From contig OY769938.1 of the NCBI GenBank assembly GCA_963669295.1, forward strand, positions 3,658,001 to 3,722,000: a stretch of DNA of 64,000 nucleotides, in the 5' to 3' direction. Position 1 is the first letter of the stretch. Every line of letters starts with the position of its first letter. The translations under genes and the position numbers were made by a program. Below, piece after piece: positions 16,765-25,700 of this stretch. This DNA comes from G963669295 sp963669295. GTDB taxonomy: Bacteria > Bacteroidota > Bacteroidia > Flavobacteriales_D > CALLUQ01. The notes below the pieces were generated by a model. The model was not told where the DNA came from. It did no database searches and saw only the letters and a list, made by a program, of their open reading frames with translations.

Positions 16765-17949
16765 TTATTTTCCGTTAAATGGGTTAAATTTCCTGTGTTT
16801 AAAATCCATCCCTATAGCTCTTTTTACAGCAGAACTGTCCCCAAACCTGTTTTGTATTCGATCCATCACCTGGTATAAGGCAATCATGTCCTGGGTGTCT
16901 TCAAAAATGTTGATTTGATAACCACCGTGAACCAGGTGACTTACTTTTAAACCAATGAGTCGAATGCGTAGGCGTTTATTGTATAGTTTGTCGAAGAGTT
17001 CTTTTGCTTTATCTATTATTGTATGATCGCAAGAGGTATAAGAAATTCGATTTTGTAGGGTATAAGTGTCAAAGTTGGAGTACCTTATCTTAACCGTGAC
17101 ACAAGAAGTTACTTTTGTTTCACTTCGCAGTTTACGCGAGAGCTTTTCAGCCATAGCAACCAAAATACCCTTGAGCTTTAACACATCAATGGTATCGTGA
17201 TCAAAAGTGCGTTCAGTCGACATCGATTTCCCTTCCCGATAAGGAACAATGGGAGAGCTATCAATGCCATTTGCCTTTTTCCATAAGCTATGCCCATTTT
17301 TACCTAATAAAGGCTCCAATGCGGTAGCTGGAATATCCTGGATGGCTTTAACATACCTTATTCCTACATCCCTCAATACCTGGTAAGTGCGATGACCAAC
17401 CATCGGTATTTTTTTTGTAATAAGCGGAGCTAAAAAGAGCCTTTCTTGTCCCTCCTTTATATAGAGCTCCCCATAAGGTTTGGCTTCTCCAGTGGCTACC
17501 TTGGCAACGGTTTTGTTGGTGGATAATCCGAACGATATGGGGAGTCCAGTTTCTTTTTGAATAGTTTTTCGCAATTCCTTTGCCCACTTATAGCAACCAA
17601 AAAAGCGGTCCATTCCCGAAAGATCAAGGTAAAACTCATCAATCGATGATTTTTCATAAAGAGGAGTGTTTTCCGCAATAATTTCAGTAACTGTGTTGGA
17701 ATAATAACTATAGCGATCGATGTCTCCTTTTATAAAGATGCCATGTGGACATAGTTGACGGGCAAGCTTTGAAGGCATGGCTGATGTAATGCCAAATTTT
17801 CTTGCTTCATAGCTACAAGAAGTTACCACGCCACGGTCACTGGTACCTCCAATAATAATTGGTTTTCCATTTAAATTACTGTCCTCCAATCGGGCTACAG
17901 AAACAAAAAAGGAATCGAGGTCCATGTGTACAATTGAGTGGTTCTGCAT
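16765..17949 (-). CDS. Y-family DNA polymerase (DinB/Pol IV-like)
   Basis: 394 residues. Catalytic residues are intact: Asp10 in HMDLDSFF, and Asp104-Glu105 in SSIDEFYLDL, unlike the inactive ImuB of classical mutasomes. The thumb and little-finger regions follow (KIPMVGHRTYQVLRDVGI, STERTFDHD, LRIRLIGLKV). The protein ends RKFNPFNGK, which could act as a sliding-clamp-binding tail, though it is not a canonical QLxLF. Expected role: error-prone translesion synthesis in the cytosol. It is the first gene of the leftward operon and is divergent from the XRE-S24 regulator across a 109-base promoter region, so it should be repressed by that regulator until damage is sensed. Confidence 0.92.
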   Translation of the reverse strand: MQNHSIVHMDLDSFFVSVARLEDSNLNGKPIIIGGTSDRGVVTSCSYEARKFGITSAMPSKLARQLCPHGIFIKGDIDRYSYYSNTVTEIIAENTPLYEKSSIDEFYLDLSGMDRFFGCYKWAKELRKTIQKETGLPISFGLSTNKTVAKVATGEAKPYGELYIKEGQERLFLAPLITKKIPMVGHRTYQVLRDVGIRYVKAIQDIPATALEPLLGKNGHSLWKKANGIDSSPIVPYREGKSMSTERTFDHDTIDVLKLKGILVAMAEKLSRKLRSETKVTSCVTVKIRYSNFDTYTLQNRISYTSCDHTIIDKAKELFDKLYNKRLRIRLIGLKVSHLVHGGYQINIFEDTQDMIALYQVMDRIQNRFGDSSAVKRAIGMDFKHRKFNPFNGK

Positions 17950-17980
17950 TTGGTTTATATTGAATTAATTAATATATTTG
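17949..17980 (+). promoter_or_regulatory. Bacteroidota-type promoter for the XRE-S24 regulator
   Basis: TTTG at 17949-17952, a 20-base spacer and TATATTTG at 17973-17980 match the TTTG/TAnnTTTG pattern exactly with good spacing. Predicted transcription start is near 17987, about 70 bases before the ATG at 18059. The -33 element overlaps the first base of the divergent dinB start codon. Confidence 0.6.
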
Positions 17981-17997
17981 ACGAAAATCAAGTCAAA
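17977..17997. promoter_or_regulatory. Palindromic operator candidate overlapping both -7 elements
   Basis: TTTGAC (17977-17982) and GTCAAA (17992-17997) form a perfect 6-bp inverted repeat with a 9-base spacer. The left arm is the end of the rightward -7 box. The right arm starts a leftward one, since TAATTTTG is read on the minus strand from 18001 to 17994. A third GTCAAA half-site is at 18032-18037. Binding here would block both promoters. Confidence 0.6.
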
Positions 17998-18023
17998 ATT
18001 ATGACGATAATATAATCATAATT
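17997..18023. promoter_or_regulatory. Second inverted repeat in the divergent promoter
   Basis: AATTATGA (17997-18004) and TCATAATT (18016-18023) are perfect 8-bp inverted arms around 11 AT-rich bases. They adjoin the TTTGAC palindrome and may be an additional regulator site. The high AT content lowers its significance. Confidence 0.4.
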
Positions 18024-18058
18024 AAAAAACTGTCAAACCTTTTAACAAAAAAGTTATT

Positions 18059-18862
18059 ATGTCTTTGTTCGGATCAAACATTAAACTATTGAGAAAGAGA
18101 AGAAATCGTTCGCAAGAGGATGTTGCTGGAGCACTTGAAATCAAAAGATCATCTTATAGTGGGTATGAAAATGGGGCAGCTGAGCCCAGTTTCGAGACGT
18201 TAATTAAGATGTCGAAATATTTCAATGTAACCATTGATAAATTGCTAAAGCATGATTTGGATGAACTGTCAGAAAGTCAATTGGCAGAAATTGAGCGAGG
18301 GTTTGATATTGACATTACAGGAAATCGTTTACGTGTACTGACGACCACCATCGATTCGGAAAACGAAGAAAACATAGAATTAGTTCCTGTGGAAGCAAAA
18401 GCAGGTTATACAGCGGGTTATGCTGATCCTGATTTTATTAAGGTGTTGCCTACCTTTCAATTGCCCTTTTTATCCCGGGAGAAGAAATATAGAACATTTC
18501 CTATTAATGGAAATTCAATGCCACCCGTTTCAGACGGTTCTTGGGTAACAGGGGAGTATGTTCAAAATTGGAACATGATTAAAAGTGGCTACCCTTACAT
18601 TATCTTAACCAAAGACGATGGTGTGGTATTCAAAATTGCCTATAACAACATACAAACCAAAGGTTCATTGCAATTGTGCTCCACTAACCCTGATTACGAA
18701 CCATATGAAATTAGCATTAAGGAAGTAGTAGAGGTGTGGAAATTTGTAAATTATATCAGTGGAGATTTGCCAGAACCTAACCTTACCAGAGACCAATTGG
18801 CCGATACGGTATTGAATTTACAAAGAGAAATTAGTCAAATTAAAAATACATTGAAATCATAA
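18059..18862 (+). CDS. XRE-family regulator with S24 (LexA/CI-type) peptidase domain
   Basis: 267 residues. Residues about 5-65 are an HTH_3/XRE DNA-binding domain (NIKLLRKRRNRSQEDVAGAL, then SSYSGYENG). Residues about 110-235 are an S24 peptidase: candidate cleavage site Ala115-Gly116 in VEAKAGYTAG, nucleophile Ser153 in NGNSMPP, and Lys192 in VVFKIAYN. The Ser-Lys distance of 39 is close to that of E. coli LexA (37). Known behaviour: self-cleavage stimulated by RecA filaments removes the DNA-binding part. A short coiled-coil-like tail follows. It is divergent from the DinB/DnaE operon and its own -7 box overlaps the palindrome, so it should repress both itself and the polymerases. Confidence 0.9.
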   Translation: MSLFGSNIKLLRKRRNRSQEDVAGALEIKRSSYSGYENGAAEPSFETLIKMSKYFNVTIDKLLKHDLDELSESQLAEIERGFDIDITGNRLRVLTTTIDSENEENIELVPVEAKAGYTAGYADPDFIKVLPTFQLPFLSREKKYRTFPINGNSMPPVSDGSWVTGEYVQNWNMIKSGYPYIILTKDDGVVFKIAYNNIQTKGSLQLCSTNPDYEPYEISIKEVVEVWKFVNYISGDLPEPNLTRDQLADTVLNLQREISQIKNTLKS

Positions 18863-19111
18863 TAGAAAGGAGGTATTCTTGCATAAATAATTGTTACTGA
18901 CCTTAAAAACGATTAGGGAAAATAATACGAACTTCGAAACTCATCGAATAACCATTCCTGCCCCAGCTGGTCATCATTTCCAGTTTCCTCATTTGAAAGT
19001 CTTTGTGCCCCTCCCTGGAATTTCAAAAGTTTGTATTTCCTTACTTGTAGAGTATAGCGATACCGCTATTCAGAAATTACCGAAAAATCAATAGGAGAAA
19101 ATTAGAACATT
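18863..19111 (+). other. Gene-poor spacer before the short sorting-domain protein
   Basis: 249 bases. A 67-codon open frame (18891-19094) has a TTG start, an unremarkable composition and no recognised motif, and I regard it as chance. No hairpin terminator was seen after the regulator. Confidence 0.4.
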
Positions 19112-19543
19112 GTGAAGAAATGGATACACATTAACTTGGTTGTGGGAACCATGGTGGGTGTTTTTGGATGGCTGGGATGGGAGCCATTCGCAATAAAAAG
19201 CCATCATCCACCAAAATTAGTTACCACAGAAATCGATGAAAATGGATTACTATCATTGAAAAAGGAAGAACAAAACCCAATAAACAACCCTGTTCAAATA
19301 CAAGAAAACCAACAACGACCACCACTAAAGGTATTATTCGAAACGAAAGAAAAAAGTACACCGATTAGCATTGAAGTTTATGATTTAGCCGGAAAGTTAA
19401 TTCATAGAGAATCATTGGTTGATATCAAAGTAGGACAGCATCAAAAGCTGATCAACGTAGATGGTTATCAATCAGGAGTATATGCTGTTTGTGTAAATCG
19501 AGGAGAGGATAAACGCGTTGATCGTTTTGTGATTTTAGATTAG
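19112..19543 (+). CDS. Small envelope protein with T9SS-sorting-like C-terminal domain
   Basis: 143 residues from a GTG start. An N-terminal hydrophobic segment (about 6-23) is a signal peptide or anchor. A polar linker is followed by about 75 residues shaped like a T9SS type A sorting domain: ISIEVYDLAGKLIHRESL, then GYQSGVYAVCVNRG and the ending VDRFVILD. Such domains normally sit at the end of large cargo proteins; here there is almost no cargo ahead of it. It may be a minimal secreted peptide, a remnant of a larger protein or a membrane-anchored beta-sandwich. The gene is followed at once by a strong terminator, so it is transcriptionally separate from the adhesin genes. Confidence 0.65.
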   Translation: MKKWIHINLVVGTMVGVFGWLGWEPFAIKSHHPPKLVTTEIDENGLLSLKKEEQNPINNPVQIQENQQRPPLKVLFETKEKSTPISIEVYDLAGKLIHRESLVDIKVGQHQKLINVDGYQSGVYAVCVNRGEDKRVDRFVILD

Positions 19544-19568
19544 TTTTAAATAATAATTCTGGAAACTG

Positions 19569-19600
19569 AAAAAAGTCTTGCAACCTTGCAAGGCTTTTTT
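19569..19600 (+). terminator. Rho-independent terminator
   Basis: The stem AAAAAGTCTTGCAA pairs with TTGCAAGGCTTTTTT through a 2-base turn with one wobble pair, and ends in six T. It closes the short sorting-domain gene before the adhesin promoter. Confidence 0.8.
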
Positions 19601-19675
19601 CGTATGGGGAGAGGACGAATAAACGAGAAGTTTAGACGAATTGCTTTTTTAGCCCGTGCAACCATTAGAAATTTA

Positions 19676-19706
19676 TTTCGTCTTAGCATAGTATTTAGTA
19701 TCTTTA
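19676..19706 (+). promoter_or_regulatory. Possible promoter of the first giant adhesin
   Basis: TTTC (19676-19679), a 19-base spacer and TATCTTTA (19699-19706) give six of eight core matches to TTTG/TAnnTTTG, about 26 bases ahead of the ATG at 19732. This is the only reasonable candidate between the terminator and the gene. Confidence 0.35.
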
Positions 19707-19731
19707 GTTCCTTACTACAAACAGAATTTAT

Positions 19732-22700
19732 ATGGGCTTTCGCATAAGAAAGATCATAAACGCTTTAGGCATACTTGTTGTGTTATTTTTCCTTGCTGCT
19801 CCGACCTTAAAAGCTGCAGTATGGGTGGTTGATGATTTAGCTGATCCTTTACCAGGAACAGGCACGCTTACCTTACGTCAGGCTATAGCCAATGCGGCAC
19901 CTGGAGATACAATCCATTTCTTTTTACCTTCTTCACCAGCAGTCATATCGCTTACAGCAGGCGAGCTAAACATTGATAAGGACCTTACAATCATCGGTCC
20001 TGGAGCAAGACATTTAGCCATAGATGCACAATACGCGAGTAGGGTGTTTTACCTGAATGCGCCAACCATTTACATCAGTGGTTTGAGCATGTTTCAAGGA
20101 GCAAACTCTTTTGGTGCAGGTATTTATGTAACTACAGGTACATCAGTGCAAATGGAGCAAGTGGGCATTCGGAGTTGCAATGCTTCAGGAGGTGCTGGAG
20201 GTGGTATCTATAATAGAGGTACATTGGCTTTGTACGACAGCGAAATTTATGGAAACTGGGCTGGTTCAGGAGGAGGAGTTCGTTTAGATCAAGGGGTAGC
20301 CAATTTCACAAATTGTACTTTTTCAGGAAATTCTGCCAATTCAACAAATGGAGGAGGAATAGAAGCTACCGTTAATGGTCAGGGTAATTTTGAACACTGT
20401 ACCATCTACTTAAATTCTTCTTCTGGTAATGGAGGGGGAATATATGACAATAATGGAACGCAAGTTTCGGTTGCTCATACTATAATTGCAGGTAATACTT
20501 CTATAGGAGGAGGCCCTGATCTTTTTGTAAGCGGGGCAGGTAATATTCTTGGCAATAATAGCTTGTTGCAAAACAATTCTGGAGGAAACCTTACAGGTGT
20601 GGGTAATATTGTAGGTGCTCCTCCTAATCTGGGACCCATTCAATTTAATGGAGGCGATACCCGAACCCATGCATTATTGACAGGAAGCCCTTGCATTGAT
20701 AATGGAGATCCTTCATTTACAGGGCCTCCTGATTTTGATCAACGAGGAGTTCCACGACTTTTAGATGGTGATGAAAGTGGTGGTGGATTTGGTTTTGGAT
20801 CTGTAATAGATATTGGTGCCTTTGAGTATTCTCCATTTTGTGTAGATAATACCAGTGGCAGCCAAAGCACGCCGGGGTCGTTGCCTTATTGGTTGGATTA
20901 TATTAATAATGTTACGCTTGCCGATCCCCCTTACTACTTGTGTTTTGCCATTAACGGTGCAGGGCCACATATCATACAGCCCGCTAATACGATGCAAAGG
21001 AATTATTGGGGAGAAATAATTATTGATGGATACAGCCAACAAAATGCATATCCAGCTGGAGGAGGACAGGTTGGAGTGATAGAAATTCAAATTGATGGGG
21101 TTTTTCTACCTGCCAATAGTTGGGGAATAGCATTTGATTCAGGATCAGAATTGTCTCAGTTGAAAGGCGTTTCCATCATCAATGTTATTGGAGGAACCTC
21201 CGATATGGCAGTTGATGTACAAACAGATAACATTGGGATTTATGGTAATTACCTGGGGGTGGATGCACAAGGGAATAACCCAGGACCCAATCAGGCAGGA
21301 GTACACATTGACAATGGGGCTAGTACTACCATGGTGGGAACAAGCAGCGAAAGAGATAGAAATGTTATTAGCAATAATAGCGTTGCGCAGGTAGTGATTG
21401 CTAATGCTGGTGTAGGCAATCGAATCATAGGAAACTTTATAGGAACAAACCCTATGGGACTTGCGTCGATGGGAGGAGGCTCTACATCAATTGGTATCCA
21501 CATTTTTGGAGGAACCAATACATTAATAGGTGGCTCAACAGGAATTGGTGGAAATGTGATTAGCGGATTACAAGATGGCATTGTTTACGATAATGCAGGA
21601 GTTTATAACGATTTGATCATAGGTAATCTAATCGGTGTAGATACTCGTGGTTCAGGAGTAATTGGAAATACTGGAGATGGCATAAGATTGAACAATGGTA
21701 CACGCAATGTGGTTATTGGCTCTTCAAACTGGACTGAGCGTAATATTATATCAGGTAATAGTGGTGACGGTGTTCATATAGAAGGGTCATCAACTACTGA
21801 TAATCAGGTGATAGGTAACTTCATAGGGATTACTTATGATACACTTATAGCATCAAATAACATTGGTGTTTCTATTAACAATGGTGGTGTAAATAACACC
21901 ATTGGAGGAGCAACTACAGCCCATGGAAATGTGATTTCAGGTAATAATGCTTATGGAATCAACCTGAATATATCTGGTCCCAATAACCAAATAATGAACA
22001 ACATCATTGGATCAGATCCAACTGGTACACAAACGGGTTTTGGGAACAATGGTCATGGAATTTATATTGGGCCGGGATCGAATCTTACCACCATCGGAGG
22101 GAATCAATCGGTGGGTAATATTATCTCTGGTAATGCTCCTGCTACAGGTAGTGGAGTATATATCGCAGGGAGTTATACTACAGTTGCAGGAAACATTATT
22201 GGGGCAAATCAATCAGGAACTGGAGCAGTTGCCAACTATGGAGGAATACTTATCCAGGACGGAACAGAAAACGTGATTGGTGGCTCTAATGCCAATGAAG
22301 GAAATTTGATTTCAGGTAATACAAATAATGGGATAACCATTTCGGGGACTTCTGCTACTGGGAATAAGGTGTTGGGAAATTACATCGGAACAGAAATAAC
22401 AGGAATGGCCGGACTGGCCAACGGAGGAACAGGGGTTAGCCTGGTAAATGGAGCTTATTACAATAATATTGGTGGGCCTGGAGCACTTGAACACAATGTC
22501 ATTTCAAATAATGGGGCGTATGGAGTTATAGTATCTAGTGGTTGTGTCGGGGATACAATTAGAGGAAACTTAATTGGAACCAATCGAACTGGAATCAGTG
22601 CAATGGCGAATGCTGGTGATGGCATCAGAATAATAAATTCAAATACTACTGTTATTGGAGGAGGTGCAGCCAACGAGGGAAATTTGATTTCCGGAAATGG

Positions 22701-25700
22701 CGGTTCGGGCATTGTTATAAATGGTACTGCTTCACTGAGTAATGTAATTCATGGAAATGTAATAGGATTGGATTCTCTAGGGAATATCCTTGGAAATGTC
22801 GACGATGGTATCACACTATCAGGTGGGGCTTACAACAATTACATTGGTGGAACAAATGCCTCGGAAAGAAACATCATTTCGGGGAATGGAAATCAAGGCA
22901 TAGAACTTTCAGGTGCTGGAGACGATAATCAATTGTTCAATAACTTCATCGGAGTTGGATTAACCGGCACCAATGATCGGGGAAATGTTGCGAGTGGCAT
23001 TTGGATTAATTCTACCAATGGCAGTGCATTAATTGGTGCTGTGGGTGCAGGAAACATCATTTCGGGCAATGATGTGAATGGAATTTACATTGGTACCGAC
23101 GCTTCTGTGGTGGTGCAAAGCAATTACATTGGCACAGATGCATTGTTTAACAATATCGGCAATTCGTCATCTGGGCTTCAAATTGAGGGAGATGATAACA
23201 TAATAGGAGGGGCTACCAGTACTCATGGAAATGTAATTGCATTTAATGGTGCTTTTGGCATTAACAACCTGTCTTCCGCCAGTCATAATGCCATTACATT
23301 CAATACCATTGCCAACAATGGATCTGATGGAGTATTTATTTTCGACGGAATTAACAACGCCATTCAATACAACAATATTCATGATAATGTAGGGTTAGGA
23401 ATTGATTTAGATTCAGATGGTGTAGACCCTAACGATGGTTTAGATACCGATAATGGTGCCAATGGCATACAAAATTATCCGGTACTTAATAGCGCTTCAT
23501 CTTGCAACGGAACGAATACCCTTATCACTGGAACACTAACCAGCATCCCAAGCTCAACGTTTAATATCGACTTTTTTGTGATTCCTGGTGGTAATCAAGA
23601 TCCGTCAGGTAATGGAGAAGGCGATGCCTACCTTACTTCTATCACGGTAAATACAAATGCAAGTGGTGTAGCAACTATTAATTATAGCCATCCTACCTTA
23701 TTAACACCAGGTGATTATATAGCAGCTACTGCCACTTATATGAATTCGGGTGTTGCAGAAAACACTTCTGAATTTTCTGCACATGTTGTTATTGCAGCAC
23801 AATTAACAGCAAGCTCTCCTATTGTAAATGATATTTCTTGTAACGGACTCACTGACGGAAGCATTCAATTAATTGGTAATGATGGTGCACTTCCCCTACA
23901 ATATAGCATTGATGGAGGAACAACTTTTCAAGCTAGTGCAACTTTTTCAGGGCTCGCTGCAGGTACGTATCCAGCAGTTATTGAAGATGCTAACGGGTGT
24001 CAGGTAACAGGTAATGTTACGATTATTGAACCCGCAGCTGTTTCCATTACTAATATTACTGTGGTTGATGTTTCATGCAATGGATTGAGTGATGGTACCG
24101 TTACCATTACTGCTGCTGGAGGAACACCAACTTATCAGTACAGTATTGATAATGGTATAACCTTTCAAGGAGGTAGTATATTTACAGGAGTGCCACCAGG
24201 TACCTATAATGTGGTGGTAGAAGATGCGAATGCATGTCAGGTAAACCAGGTGGTGACAGTAACCGAACCCCCAGTAGTTACTCACCTGGTAACTGTTGTC
24301 GATGAAAATTGTGGGATGGCTGACGGGTCGCTCACCATAACAGCAGCTGGAGGAGATGGTGGCCCGTATCAATTTAGTTTGGATAATGGTGCTACGTTTA
24401 CTGCGAGCATCAATCCTTATACCTATGTTTCAGGTGCTGGAACGTTTAATGTGATCGTGCAAGATGGTAATGGATGTCAATCTGTAATGTCAACCGAAAC
24501 CATTAGTAATATTCCTGGGGTTACCCTTAATGGAGCTACGGTAGTAGATGTTTCTTGCAATGGTTTAAGTGATGGCTCAATTACCATATTTGCAACTGGA
24601 GGAACAACCCCATATCAATATAGCATTGATGGAGGTGGAACATTTCAAGGATCTAGTGTTTTCTCAGGCCTTACGGCAAACACATACACAGTTGTAGTTG
24701 TAGATAACAATGGTTGCACGGCTACGCAGAATTATACAGTGAACGAACCTGCACTCCTAACCACAGGAAGTACTGTTGGAACAGCAACTTGCAATGGTAA
24801 TTGTGATGGGTTTATTACCTTGAATGGCCTTGGAGGAACCACTCCTTATCAATACAGTATTGATAATGGAGTTACTTTTCAGGCAGGAACCACCTTTAAC
24901 GGATTATGTGTTGGCTCTTACAACGTTGTTGTAATGGACGCTAATGGATGTTTGTACAATACTGTGCTTACTGTTAATGAACCTCCTGTATTAACTGTTA
25001 ATATTTCTACCTCTGTCGATCCATCATGTCAAGGTTTTTGTGATGGATTGGCTACTGCCACTGGTAATGGTGGTACTCCCCCATATACTTTCTCCTGGGA
25101 TGACCCTGGCAATCAATCAACAGCTACTGCTACAGGGTTGTGTGCAGGAACATATACTGTAACCGTATATGATTTTAATGGTTGTGGCCCGGTAACGGCT
25201 AACATTACTTTAACCGACCCTCCGGTGGTTACTTATACTGTGTCTGTTGTTGATGAAAATTGCGGTTTGAGTGATGGACAAATTACATTGACTGGAGGTG
25301 GTGGAGATGGAGGCCCTTACCAGTATAGTATTGATAATGGGATTACTTTTCAGGCATCGGGAGTGTTTGCGGGTTTAACAGCAGGAGCTTATAGCATAAT
25401 AGTGGAAGATGGCAGTGGCTGTCAGATTGCTGGCACCGAGAATGTGAATAGTGCATCCGGTGTTACCATTACCAACCTCAATTTTACAGACCCTCTGTGC
25501 AATGGCGATGCTAATGGAACCATCACTATTACAGCAGGAGGAGGACTTGCTCCGTATCAATATAGCATTGATAATGGAGTAACTTATCAGGCTTCGAATA
25601 GCTTTACCGGACTTTTAGCAGGAAGCTACATTGCAGTAGTGCAAGATTTCAATGGTTGTATATACAATACTCCGGTTACTTTAACCGATCCTCCCGCATT

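Noticed and set aside
18891..19094. 67-codon plus-strand open frame
   Set aside because: TTG start, no signal or domain, not linked to neighbours; most likely chance.
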